From SHZL01 sp963708905 (lineage in GTDB: Bacteria; Pseudomonadota; Gammaproteobacteria; Xanthomonadales; SZUA-36), in contig CAVPUV010000078.1 in the NCBI GenBank assembly GCA_963708905.1, forward strand, positions 1 through 64,000: 64,000 bases of DNA, read 5' to 3'. A model generated the notes under the pieces. That model had not been told where the DNA came from. It saw only the letters and a program-made list of their open reading frames with translations, and searched no databases. Of this stretch, positions 32,315-40,903 are shown piece after piece (position 1 is the stretch's first letter; each line of letters opens with the position of its first letter). Both the position numbers and the translations under genes were made by a program.

Positions 32315-34000
32315 CTATTGCAGCGGCTGAATGGAGTCTTCCAGGATCCGCGCGCCGAATTGGTCCTTCAGCGACTGCACGGTCGGGTCCTCCGTGATAG
32401 CCCGCTCGGCATCACTCCTCCTGGTGTGCAACTGCTGTTCTTCAAGTTTGGCTGCTGTTGGCAAACCCGCATCTTCGCTGTCAATCAAACGAACCAGGAC
32501 GGGATGGCCGAGCTGTTCACTGATGGCTTGGCGCAGGCGGTTCACACAAGCTTCGGAACCCAGGTGCTTGAGCGAATGGGCGATGACAAATTCCCATTGA
32601 TCATCGTTTCTCGATCGCAGGTGCACGTTTCTCGCCAGCTCGCGTACCGAACCCTTCAGGTCCAGTTGGCGGGCCAGGGACATCCAGTCCGCGTCTTCCG
32701 AACCGGCTTGAACTTGTGCGCGAAGCGGGGCGTTCTCCGCAACAACAGCAGGTTTCGCCACGGATTGACGAAACGGTGCGGAACCCGATTGCCGCTCCTG
32801 CTGATTCCCGGAGGCCGCCGTGACCACGGTTGCACTGACCGTCCTGCTGCCGGCCTTGCTGCGGGGGCTGTCCGGAATCTTTGCGCTGCCGCCCGCGGGA
32901 GCAGCGCTATCAAAGCCGATGGGTTGGAACGCCAGCATTCTCAGCAAGGTCATCTCGAGCCCGGTTCGGGGATCGGGAGCGATGTTCAACTCCGCGCGGC
33001 CCTTGATGGCGATCTGGTAAAAAAGCTGGACGTCTTCTGCCCCCAGGGATGCAGCCAATGAGACGATGTCTTCCCAGTCACTCCTTTCCGCATCGACGTA
33101 GCCCGGGACGCATTGCACCAGGCATATGCGGTGGAGTGTTTCCGCCAGGCTGGCGAGCACATGGTCCAAATCGTTGGACTGAGCCACCAGTTCCTCGACA
33201 ATGGCCAGCAAGCTGCCGGCATCTTCTGCGGCCAGGGCAGTGATCATCGCGGCGATATGTCCATGATCAACAAGTCCCAGCATCTGCCTGACCTGATCGG
33301 CCGACACGCTGCCGCCACCAAAGGCGACGGCCTGATCCAGCAGGCTCAGGCCATCGCGCATACTGCCGTCGGCGGCACGGGAGAGTCTGATCAGGGCTTG
33401 CGGCTCGGCTTCAATGCCTTCGGATGCGACAATCTGCGCCAGGTAGTGCCGAATCTGTTCCGGCAGCAACCGCTTCAAATTGAACTGCAGGCAGCGTGAC
33501 AGAATGGTTACCGGGATCATTTCGGGATCGGTCGTGGCCAGGACAAATTTGACGTGCGGTGGCGGCTCTTCCAGCGTCTTGAGCAAGGCGTTGAAGCTGC
33601 TTTTGGACAACATATGCACTTCGTCGATAATGTATACCTTGAAGCGCCCTCGACTCGGGGTGTATGCCACCGAATCCAGCAAATCACGGGTTTCATCCAC
33701 CCCGGTGCGGTCTGCTGCGTTGATCTCCAGCATATCGACAAAACGGCCTTCATCAATATCAACGCAGCTGGCGCATTCGCCGCAGGGCTCGGAAGATACG
33801 CCGCCTTCACAATTCAGGCATTTGGCCAGGATGCGGGCCAGCGTTGTCTTGCCCACACCGCGGGTGCCGGTGAACAGAAAGGCATGGTGGAGGCGACCCT
33901 GATCGAGCCCGTTGGCCAGGACCTGGACCACATGCTCCTGGCCCACCAGCTGTTGAAACGATCTGGGGCGCCATTTACGCGCCAGCACCTGGTAGCTCAT
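32315..34000 (-). CDS. dnaX: DNA polymerase III subunits gamma and tau
   Basis: The N-terminal AAA+ clamp-loader module is intact: RKWRPRSFQQLVGQEHVV, Walker A GTRGVGKTT (45-53), a zinc knot (Cys64, Cys73, Cys76, Cys79), Walker B IIDEVHMLSKSSFNALLKTLEEPP and sensor 1 FVLATTDPEMIPVTILSRC. Domain III and a variable proline-poor linker follow. The C-terminus is a short tau-like region (residues about 440-561). At 561 residues it is shorter than E. coli tau (643). I did not find an A AAA AAG slippery site for making gamma. It heads the dnaX-ybaB-recR unit. Confidence 0.96.
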   Translation of the reverse strand: MSYQVLARKWRPRSFQQLVGQEHVVQVLANGLDQGRLHHAFLFTGTRGVGKTTLARILAKCLNCEGGVSSEPCGECASCVDIDEGRFVDMLEINAADRTGVDETRDLLDSVAYTPSRGRFKVYIIDEVHMLSKSSFNALLKTLEEPPPHVKFVLATTDPEMIPVTILSRCLQFNLKRLLPEQIRHYLAQIVASEGIEAEPQALIRLSRAADGSMRDGLSLLDQAVAFGGGSVSADQVRQMLGLVDHGHIAAMITALAAEDAGSLLAIVEELVAQSNDLDHVLASLAETLHRICLVQCVPGYVDAERSDWEDIVSLAASLGAEDVQLFYQIAIKGRAELNIAPDPRTGLEMTLLRMLAFQPIGFDSAAPAGGSAKIPDSPRSKAGSRTVSATVVTAASGNQQERQSGSAPFRQSVAKPAVVAENAPLRAQVQAGSEDADWMSLARQLDLKGSVRELARNVHLRSRNDDQWEFVIAHSLKHLGSEACVNRLRQAISEQLGHPVLVRLIDSEDAGLPTAAKLEEQQLHTRRSDAERAITEDPTVQSLKDQFGARILEDSIQPLQ

Positions 34001-34072
34001 GCCGTTGGGTTCAGCATTGGGGATGATGGATATTCATGAACGCACACTATAACAGACGCTAAAGTCCTGTAG

Positions 34073-34187
34073 GGTGGCAGCCCCTGCCCGCCACACCCCG
34101 GCGCCCGAATTCGCTATTGCCGCTGCTCCCTTCCGGGCCTGACGGGGTTCACAGCGTTTCGTCGCGAGGGGACAAACAGGGGCCACC
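34073..34187 (-). ncRNA. ffs: 4.5S signal recognition particle RNA
   Basis: The minus strand contains the conserved SRP RNA tip GTCAGGCCCGGAAGGGAGCAGC-type sequence, with its GGAA tetraloop and asymmetric internal loop. The ends GGTGGC-CCCTG and CAGGGG-CTGCCACC pair to close a rod of 115 bases, the standard length. It lies just upstream of dnaX on the same strand, as in many gammaproteobacteria. Its protein partner Ffh is encoded at 55299-56687. Confidence 0.93.
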
Positions 34188-34376
34188 ATGAAACGGTTCC
34201 GCCAATTCCGGACTCAGTCCGGATGATGCGGGACCGGCATTGTGCCGGATAGCGCAAAGCGGTGCAAGGCGGGGCATCTTCGCGACACGTCGCGGACAGA
34301 TGTCAAAACCGGCTGCTTGAAAAAGTGAGCCCAGGGGCTGTTCGATGATCATGGCGGCATCTATACTCAACGGGTC

Positions 34377-35366
34377 ATGTGTCCTGCTGAGAAATCCCAC
34401 AATAACGCTGCGCAAAAAATTGCCTCCTATCCGGCACCGTTGGATGCTGTCGTCCTGGCCGGCACGGACTACAATCCCAGGCGGCTGATTGCAAACCGCA
34501 ACAAGGCATTTCTGGAAGTTGGTGGACGAGTCCTGGTCCACCACGTCATGGAGGCCTTGCTGGGCTCCTCCTCGATCGGTCGTATTTACCTGGTTGGACC
34601 AACGGAGCAGCTGGGAAAAGTGTTTCCGGCGCCCTCGCCACGCATTACCATCTTGGACCAGGCCGGAACGATGCTGAGCAGTTCCCAGGCTGCCGTCCGT
34701 GCCTGTGAAGCTCGCCGAGCATCAGAGAATGATGTCCCGGTCCAGAATCATCCCATGCTTTTCATTTCCTGTGATCTGCCACTGATCTCACCACAGGCAG
34801 TGGATGACTTTGTCGCCAGGTGCGCGCGGGAGGATATGACAGCGGAAAAACCTTATTCCTTGCTTGTCGGCGTCGCGGAAGCGGCATCGTTAAGGCCGTT
34901 TTACCCGGAAGACGGCAAGCCAGGCATCATCCGGCCATACATGCACCTGAGTTCCGGACGTGTTCGCCTGGCGAATATCTACGTTTGCCGGCCACACAGC
35001 GTTTTACGCCAGGAATTCCTGCAAACGGGATTCTCCTATCGCAAGGCCAGCGACTGGCGGAATGTCTTGTTACTGATATGGAGTTTCTTCAGCCAAAGCC
35101 GCTGCTGGTATGCCGCCTGGCTGACGTTGCGGCTGCAAGCCACCTTGATGGCCGCCCGGCACAAGGGCTGGCTCTACCACAGGCTGCGCCGCGGCAATAC
35201 CCCGGAGAAAATTGAACGGGCCTGCAGCGATGTTCTCGGTGGTCCTGTGCGGATCGTCACCACGCCCTGCGGCGGCCTCAGCCTGGACGTGGATGATGAG
35301 GAAGACTACCGGGTCTTGGATCAGCGCTTCAGCGATTGGTCAGCATTGGGGACTGTCTCCGAATGA
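34377..35366 (+). CDS. MobA-like nucleotidyltransferase-family protein
   Basis: The 329-residue protein has an N-terminal nucleotide-transferase fold beginning LDAVVLAG (residues 22-29), a lysine in NKAFLEVGGRVLVHHVMEALL and a metal-type aspartate in FISCDLPLISPQAVDDF. The normal glycine-rich loop GxGxR is replaced by GTDYNPRR, so it is a divergent member. The C-terminal third contains hydrophobic segments (NVLLLIWSFFSQ, AAWLTLRLQATLMAA) and a final TPCGGLSLDVDDEEDYRVLD, also typical of MobA-like proteins. A TATACT box lies ten bases before the ATG. The substrate is unknown. It marks the left border of the accessory patch. Confidence 0.65.
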   Translation: MCPAEKSHNNAAQKIASYPAPLDAVVLAGTDYNPRRLIANRNKAFLEVGGRVLVHHVMEALLGSSSIGRIYLVGPTEQLGKVFPAPSPRITILDQAGTMLSSSQAAVRACEARRASENDVPVQNHPMLFISCDLPLISPQAVDDFVARCAREDMTAEKPYSLLVGVAEAASLRPFYPEDGKPGIIRPYMHLSSGRVRLANIYVCRPHSVLRQEFLQTGFSYRKASDWRNVLLLIWSFFSQSRCWYAAWLTLRLQATLMAARHKGWLYHRLRRGNTPEKIERACSDVLGGPVRIVTTPCGGLSLDVDDEEDYRVLDQRFSDWSALGTVSE

Positions 35367-35456
35367 AGGCAATTTAGCTGAACTATTTGGGCCACAGAAT
35401 TGACTTTGGCAACAATAAGCCAAACAGCTAGGCAGGCTTGTCCGAGGGGAAGTCAA

Positions 35457-35522
35457 GTGCTTATTGAAGAACTTACCACAGCAATTGAATCTGTCCTTCA
35501 AAACGGGAGCGCTCGGTTTTGA
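35457..35522 (+). CDS. Possible 21-residue reading frame in the gap before the restriction gene
   Basis: GTG 35457 follows GAGGGGAA at good spacing and opens MLIEELTTAIESVLQNGSARF before TGA. It could be the remnant 5' end of a deleted gene or a leader peptide. The rest of the gap (35367-35576) shows a TTGACT near 35400 but no clear promoter or repeat. Support is weak. Confidence 0.2.
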   Translation: MLIEELTTAIESVLQNGSARF

Positions 35523-35576
35523 TCTTCGGGCTTAACAGACGTCGTAACCAGGAATTCATACCTGAGACTGGGAAAC

Positions 35577-38500
35577 ATGAGCCAACTTCTAATTAACAAC
35601 TACCTCAATCAACTCGACCTCATCAAAAAGATTAGTGGAAGTTCGCGCGAAACTATCGTGCGCGAAGCCTTCAAGGATTTGCTCAAGACCTGGGGCAAAC
35701 AGCAAGGCTTGGTGTTTCTGGCCGAATACCCGCTCAAAACCGCCACCAGAAGCAGCATTACCGTGGATGGCGCGCTGTTGCACGAGCTGCGTATGCCACT
35801 GGGTTACTGGGAAGCCAAAGATGAAAGTGATGATCTGGACGTAGAGATCAGCAAGAAATTGAGGAAGGGATACCCGCAAGACAACATCATCTTTTCAGAC
35901 GATGCCATTGCCGTACTGTGGCAAAACCGGGGTGAGGTATTGCGTTGCGACATGACCGACACCCAGGCGCTGGCCCGGCTGCTCAAATTATTCTTCAGCT
36001 TCGAACGGCCGGAAATCGCCGGTTTTCGTGCTGCGGTGGAACAGTTCAAGACCGATCTGCCGGCCGTGCTGCAGGCCCTGCGGGAGATGATCGAGCGCCA
36101 GCATCAATCTAACGCCAGCTTTCGCGACGCCGAGCATAAGTTTCTGACCCACGCACAGGAAGCCATCAACCCCGGCCTTAACGAGGCCGACGTGCGCGAG
36201 ATGCTGATCCAGCACATCCTTACAGAAGAAATCTTCGCCAAGGTTTTTGACGAAAGCGATTTCCACCAGCACAACAACGTGGCACGTGCGCTGTACGCGC
36301 TGGAAGCCGAATTCTTTACCGGCAGCCTGAAGAAGCAAACGCTCAAAGGCCTGGAGACCTATTATGCCGCGATTCGCGCCGCAGCCGCGCACATCAGCAG
36401 CCACAACGAAAAGCAAACTTTCCTCAAGGTCATTTACGAGAATTTCTACAAGGTTTACAACGCCAAGGCCGCAGACCGGCTAGGTGTGGTCTACACGCCC
36501 AATGAGATTGTGCGCTTTATGATCAACGGCGCGGACTGGTTGACCGAAAAGAACTTCGGCAAAAACCTGATCGACAAAGATGTGGAAATTCTCGACCCCG
36601 CCACAGGTACAGGCACCTTCATCTGTGAGCTGCTGGAACATTTCCGCGGCCAGCCTGACAAGCTCAAATACAAATACCACGAGGAGCTGCACGCCAACGA
36701 GGTCGCCATCCTGCCTTACTACGTGGCCAATCTGAATATCGAAGCCACTTATGCGGCCATAACCGGCAACTATGAGGAATTTCCTAACCTGTGTTTTGTC
36801 GATACCCTCGACAACGTGGGATTGCATACGTCGGCAACGGGAACGACTGCCGATTTATTTGGCAGCGTAAGTGAAGAAAACGTCGCGCGCATCAGGCGGC
36901 AAAACAGCAAACGCATCAGCGTCATCATCGGCAACCCGCCTTATAACGCCAACCAGGCGAACGAGAACGACAACAACAAGAACCGCGAGTACCCGGCGAT
37001 AGACAAACGCATCAAGCACACTTACATCCACGAGAGTACAGCACAGAAAACCAAGCTCTATGACATGTATGCGCGCTTCTTCCGCTGGGCAAGCGACAGG
37101 TTGAGCGAAAACGGCGTGATTGCCTTTGTAAACAACAGCTCATTCATCGACAGCCGCACTTTCGATGGTTTCCGTAAGGTTTTGACGCAGGAGTTCAACG
37201 AATTGTGGGTGGTGGACCTGAAGGGCAATGCGCGCACCAGCGGTGAGCGACGCAGACAGGAAGGCGGAAATATTTTTCATGACCAAATTCGGGTGGGCAT
37301 TGCTATCTGGTTTTGCGTTAAGAAGAAGGGCGCGCGCGGCTGCAAGATAATGTACGAAGCTGTGCGTGACTATGCCAAGGCGGACGAGAAACTCGATTTC
37401 GTGAGTGGCAAACAACTGCGTGATCGGCAATTTCATTTAATTCAGCCGGACGCAAAGAATAATTGGATAAATATCACCGATAACGATTTTGATTCACTCT
37501 TGCCATTGGCGAGCAAGGAAACCAAGGCGGCGAAAACAAAGGCGAAAGAGCGGGCGATTTTTAAGCTTTTCTCCAATGGCATAGTAACGGCGCGGGACGA
37601 ATGGATGACGGATTTTTCAGAAGAAGTCCTGCGACAAAAAGCGAGTCGTTTTTGTGAGGTCTTCGAGTCGGAGAAGGCGCGATGGGCGACATCGCCTGAG
37701 TCTCAGGTCACGGATGGAAAGCAGCGGACCACAGCATTACGCGACTTTGTTTCCCGAGAAATCAAATGGACTGAGGAATTGGAAAATCATCTTGACCGCG
37801 GCACGCCATTGCAGTTTGAACCTTCACGTTTGCGACCCAAAACGGCCTATCGCCCATTCCTTCACTGCGCAACGTACTATGCGATGGCTTTGACGCATCG
37901 CATATACCTCCAGGATGCAATTTTTCCAATCAATGGCAATTGGAGTAATCTGGCGTTTGGCTTTTCGGGTGCATCGTCAAGCAAGCCGTTTTCCACGCTG
38001 GCTGTGGATGTATTGCCCTCATTCGATTTGTTGGAAAAGACGCAGTTTGTGCCGCTATGCCGATATGACATCGTTGGCAACCGCACCGACAACATTACCG
38101 ACTGGGCGTTCAAGCAATTCACAGTCCACTACAAGCCCAAATCTAGTGGCGGCAAGGGCGTGAAGAAGATAACCAAGGAAGCCATCTTCCACTACTGCTA
38201 TGCCGTGTTGCATGACCCGCTATACCGCGAGAAATACGCGCTGAATCTGAAGCGCGAGTTCCCGCGTATCCCGTTCTATGCGGACTTCTGGCAATGGGCG
38301 GCCTGGGGTGAGGCCTTGGTGAAACTGCACATCGGTTACGAATTAGTCGAACCTTACCCGCTCCGGCGCACCGACCTCCCCGACGAAAAGGCTCGAGGCG
38401 CGGGGTTGCAGCCCAAATCCATGCTGCGCGCCGATAAAGACGAGGGCAGCATCACGCTGGATAGCGAAACCAAATTGCGTGGCATTCCCACCGAAGCATG

Positions 38501-38711
38501 GGATTACAAACTCGGCAACCGGTGCGCACTCGAGTGGGTGCTTGACCAGTACAAAGAAAAGAAACCGAAAGATCCGACGATACGCGCGAAATTTGATACC
38601 TACCGCTTTGCTGACTACAAGGAGAAGGTAATAGACCTGCTCATGCGCGTAACCACCGTAAGCGTAGAGACGGTAGCCATCACGCAAGCGATGAAGCAAG
38701 CGCTGCGGTAA
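35577..38711 (+). CDS. Type ISP/IIG-like restriction-modification enzyme (nuclease-methyltransferase fusion)
   Basis: The N-terminus carries a PD-(D/E)xK nuclease core, with Asp64 and Glu79-Ala-Lys81 in GYWEAKD. A helical linker (about 150-300) leads to an N6-adenine methyltransferase with VYTPNEIVRFM (305-315), motif I DPATGTGTF (340-348) and motif IV NPPY (453-456). The remaining 550 residues would hold the target recognition part. LlaGI-type ISP enzymes also have a helicase between nuclease and methylase. No helicase motifs are seen here, and 1044 residues fits a motorless form. One polypeptide would both modify and cut DNA. Its base composition is more AT-rich than the flanks. Confidence 0.85.
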   Translation: MSQLLINNYLNQLDLIKKISGSSRETIVREAFKDLLKTWGKQQGLVFLAEYPLKTATRSSITVDGALLHELRMPLGYWEAKDESDDLDVEISKKLRKGYPQDNIIFSDDAIAVLWQNRGEVLRCDMTDTQALARLLKLFFSFERPEIAGFRAAVEQFKTDLPAVLQALREMIERQHQSNASFRDAEHKFLTHAQEAINPGLNEADVREMLIQHILTEEIFAKVFDESDFHQHNNVARALYALEAEFFTGSLKKQTLKGLETYYAAIRAAAAHISSHNEKQTFLKVIYENFYKVYNAKAADRLGVVYTPNEIVRFMINGADWLTEKNFGKNLIDKDVEILDPATGTGTFICELLEHFRGQPDKLKYKYHEELHANEVAILPYYVANLNIEATYAAITGNYEEFPNLCFVDTLDNVGLHTSATGTTADLFGSVSEENVARIRRQNSKRISVIIGNPPYNANQANENDNNKNREYPAIDKRIKHTYIHESTAQKTKLYDMYARFFRWASDRLSENGVIAFVNNSSFIDSRTFDGFRKVLTQEFNELWVVDLKGNARTSGERRRQEGGNIFHDQIRVGIAIWFCVKKKGARGCKIMYEAVRDYAKADEKLDFVSGKQLRDRQFHLIQPDAKNNWINITDNDFDSLLPLASKETKAAKTKAKERAIFKLFSNGIVTARDEWMTDFSEEVLRQKASRFCEVFESEKARWATSPESQVTDGKQRTTALRDFVSREIKWTEELENHLDRGTPLQFEPSRLRPKTAYRPFLHCATYYAMALTHRIYLQDAIFPINGNWSNLAFGFSGASSSKPFSTLAVDVLPSFDLLEKTQFVPLCRYDIVGNRTDNITDWAFKQFTVHYKPKSSGGKGVKKITKEAIFHYCYAVLHDPLYREKYALNLKREFPRIPFYADFWQWAAWGEALVKLHIGYELVEPYPLRRTDLPDEKARGAGLQPKSMLRADKDEGSITLDSETKLRGIPTEAWDYKLGNRCALEWVLDQYKEKKPKDPTIRAKFDTYRFADYKEKVIDLLMRVTTVSVETVAITQAMKQALR

Positions 38712-38819
38712 TACTAAAGCGTGCCAGCATCGCAATATTTTGAAACCGGAGTTTGTAGTTCGCTGTACGATCCTTAATTGAAACATCCCAGCGCGCCATA
38801 GGCGAAGAGACAGTAACGC

Positions 38820-39869
38820 ATGAACACTGCCGTTAAGGATACGAAGGGTTCTTGGATTTACGTGGCCCCAGTCAGTGGGCTGAAACTGACGAAGTCGGTA
38901 AACAATGAAGTCACGGTTCAGCGTGTCACTTTTGTAACCATGGACAGGCTTGTAAGAGTGAGGAAGCGTTTCGGTTTCACGGAAAGGATATCGGAGCTAA
39001 AGAAGAATGGCTTCTACTCCCGCTTCTTCGAGGGAGCGGGCGAAATGGTTGCCGTTGTTCGCGTTTCAGGTAAGCCAGCCGAAATTACAACGAATGCGCT
39101 TCGACTGATTGAAGAAGCGCTTGAAATCATCTCTGTTTCGCAATTGGGCTTCTCCAAGCGAAGGCACAATTCATTTCCAACCATCCGGCGAGGAAGCGCC
39201 AAGAGAATCGAGTACATCTGCCTAAACTCTAAGAATCGGCTGGCCCTAAGCACTGTACAGATTTCTGACAAGCTCCATGACCTTACACTGGGGCCTCGTT
39301 GGCTGAAGTTCCAAAAGAGTGTGTTCTTCATTGACCTTCTTCGCCTCCTTAACAAGGAACTCGACGTTTCACACGGATGGAGAAAGAATCTACAGCGCGC
39401 AGCACAATTGATTGGCCAGAGTATGCGCACTGACAATCTCGCTCAGGCGTTTCTACTAAACATGATCGCGATTGAGAGTCTCCTTACTGATTCGGAAGCC
39501 AAGTACGTGGACGTTTTACCGAAGCGAATCGAAGCATTTATTGGCTGGGTTGGCTTCTGGCATGTCCAAAACTATGAGTCGAGAATTCGCGAGGTCTATA
39601 GGAAGAGGTGCTCCTACGTACATGACGGGAACGCCGATGACATCGAGATCAGTGACCTTCTCTTTACCGATGATTTACTTCTAAATCTCTTGTCGAACTT
39701 GATTCACCATCACAAGATTTTCAGATCGAAGTCCGACGTTATTTGTTTCGCTCAGAAAGTCGAGGCGGAACACATTTTGGGCATTGACCCAAGAATGTCT
39801 AAAATTCGCCCAAGAACCCTTCAGTTCATGAGTCCGCGCTACACGAACGAAGACCTGTCGGCCATCTAA
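38820..39869 (+). CDS. ApeA-like HEPN-domain protein in a defence context
   Basis: The C-terminal half has the ApeA-type HEPN helices: LAQAFLLNMIAIESLLTD (about 207-224), then REVYRKRCSYVHDG, with Arg263 and His268 forming the R-x4-H RNase signature, and a final helix LLNLLSNLIHHHKIF. The first 180 residues are a domain I do not recognise (WIYVAPVSGLKLTKSVNNEVTVQRVTFVTMDRLVRVRKRFGF). HEPN proteins often cut RNA in antiviral or toxin systems, and the neighbouring restriction enzyme supports a defence role. The gene is clearly AT-richer than its surroundings, a sign of transfer. Function is inferred from the motif and context. Confidence 0.65.
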   Translation: MNTAVKDTKGSWIYVAPVSGLKLTKSVNNEVTVQRVTFVTMDRLVRVRKRFGFTERISELKKNGFYSRFFEGAGEMVAVVRVSGKPAEITTNALRLIEEALEIISVSQLGFSKRRHNSFPTIRRGSAKRIEYICLNSKNRLALSTVQISDKLHDLTLGPRWLKFQKSVFFIDLLRLLNKELDVSHGWRKNLQRAAQLIGQSMRTDNLAQAFLLNMIAIESLLTDSEAKYVDVLPKRIEAFIGWVGFWHVQNYESRIREVYRKRCSYVHDGNADDIEISDLLFTDDLLLNLLSNLIHHHKIFRSKSDVICFAQKVEAEHILGIDPRMSKIRPRTLQFMSPRYTNEDLSAI

Positions 39870-39904
39870 AATTCGAAGGCTAGTAGGGAATAAAGTAGGG
39901 AAAA

Positions 39905-39936
39905 AAATAAAGCCCCTTGTATAAGAAGCTTTATTT
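39905..39936 (+). terminator. AT-rich hairpin after the HEPN gene
   Basis: AAATAAAGC (39905-39913) pairs perfectly with GCTTTATTT (39928-39936). It lies 35 bases after the HEPN stop and could end its transcript. The stem is AT-rich, so its strength is doubtful. Confidence 0.4.
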
Positions 39937-39957
39937 TCAATGCATTACAGCATTATC

Positions 39958-39974
39958 TGGCGGAGAGAGGGATT
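39958..39974. other. Partial copy of the tRNA-Ser 3' end (possible attachment site remnant)
   Basis: TGGCGGAGAGAGGGATT here repeats the tRNA-Ser 3' end (40136-40154) with a two-base deletion. It lies 178 bases from the tRNA on the side of the defence genes, where an integrated element would leave a truncated tRNA end. No integrase gene is present. The interval 39975-40095 contains short hairpins but no gene. Confidence 0.4.
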
Positions 39975-40095
39975 GACTCGGACCATCCCTGGTCCTCGCC
40001 CTGCGGGCGCCTGCGGCGTCCAAACCGGCAATCCTGCCGATTTGCGAACCCTCGAGCAGCTGCGCGGCTGGAGGGTTCTCACCCGGTCTCCCATC

Positions 40096-40136
40096 AAAAA
40101 CCAGAAACCCCGCTTTTTGCGGGGTTTCTGGTTTTT
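40096..40136. terminator. Perfect 18-bp hairpin terminator after tRNA-Ser
   Basis: AAAAACCAGAAACCCCGC (40096-40113) pairs with 40119-40136 around TTTTT. On the minus strand the stem is GC-rich and ends in five T residues immediately after the tRNA CCA. The symmetry makes it usable from both directions. Confidence 0.85.
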
Positions 40137-40228
40137 GGCGGAGAGAGAGGGATTCGAACCCTCGATGGGCTTTTTGAACCCATACTCCCTTAGCAGGGGA
40201 GCGCCTTCAGCCGCTCGGCCATCTCTCC
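40136..40228 (-). tRNA. tRNA-Ser (anticodon GCT)
   Basis: The minus strand gives acceptor GGAGAGA/TCTCTCC, D arm GGCCGAGCGGCTGAAGGC, anticodon stem CTCCC/GGGAG with loop CTGCTAA (anticodon GCT), a long class II variable arm, T arm GAGGGTTCGAATCCCTC and an encoded CCA. The length is 93 bases. It lies between csrA and the defence genes. Confidence 0.95.
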
Positions 40229-40460
40229 GTAATTCAATTGTACGGTGCTGCGTTCATACAAAGCACCTTGCGCTCCCCGGGGAGCGCGTTACTCCGGGCA
40301 TCCTGCCCTCCGCCCCTGCGGGGCCGTCTCCGCTTCGCTGCGACGTTCTAATTCGCTCCCGGCGAATTAGTCAGCCGCTCGGCCATCTCTCCGTAATTCA
40401 ATTGTACGGTGCTGCATTCATACAAAGCACCTTGCGCTCCCCAGGGAGCGCGTTACTCCC
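40207..40460. repeat. Duplicated tRNA-Ser 5' end plus upstream region (period 164)
   Basis: About 90 bases beginning TCAGCCGCTCGGCCATCTC at 40207 recur at 40371 with a few substitutions. The repeated piece holds the first 22 bases of the tRNA (acceptor 5' strand and part of the D arm) and the DNA upstream of it on the minus strand, including the hairpin GCGCTCCCC...GGGAGCGC. The second copy has no complete tRNA attached. Between the copies lie small hairpins and no gene. Confidence 0.85.
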
Positions 40461-40551
40461 TGGAAGCACAAAAAAACTGCGAACACTGCCCGAAATTCGG
40501 TGCAGCGCCAGAATACTTGCTTCAATTTTCCCGGTAAAGATATTTCCGAAT

Positions 40552-40749
40552 TCAATATCCTTTGGCGCTTGGCGTGCCATCGGAACGTTCCTTGAGAATT
40601 CGTTGGTAGATTTCTTCCCGGTGAACCTGGACTTCAGGCGGAGCCTCAATTCCGATACGAATCTGATTTCCTTTTACGCCCAATACTGTAATCGTGACGT
40701 TATCACCGATGACAAGTTTTTCCCCGATCCGTCTTGTCAAAATCAGCAT
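40552..40749 (-). CDS. csrA: Carbon storage regulator CsrA
   Basis: The 65-residue protein reads MLILTRRIGEKLVIGDNVTITVLGVKGNQIRIGIEAP and EVQVHREEIYQRI, the full CsrA/RsmA core. It binds GGA motifs near ribosome sites to block or stabilise mRNAs. Its own ribosome site reads ACAGGAAG, a CsrA-type target that suggests autoregulation. A 7-bp hairpin CGGATAC/GTATCCG (40769-40787) stands just upstream in the leader. The alaS-csrA-tRNA-Ser order is common in gammaproteobacteria. Confidence 0.98.
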   Translation of the reverse strand: MLILTRRIGEKLVIGDNVTITVLGVKGNQIRIGIEAPPEVQVHREEIYQRILKERSDGTPSAKGY

Positions 40750-40903
40750 GTCAAACTTCCTGTGGTCTCGGATACTTCTTGTATCCGATGATTGTAATCT
40801 CTTTCGCTTTTATCAAAACCATCGCGAGACGATTAAAAAGCAATACATGGCTTTGTCTGTACCAGTATTACGCCGCTTCTCCTTTCTGGGAGAACCCAGA
40901 ACA

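Noticed and set aside
32315..34000. Programmed frameshift site producing gamma from dnaX
   Set aside because: No A AAA AAG-type slippery heptamer with a following stem was found on the coding strand.
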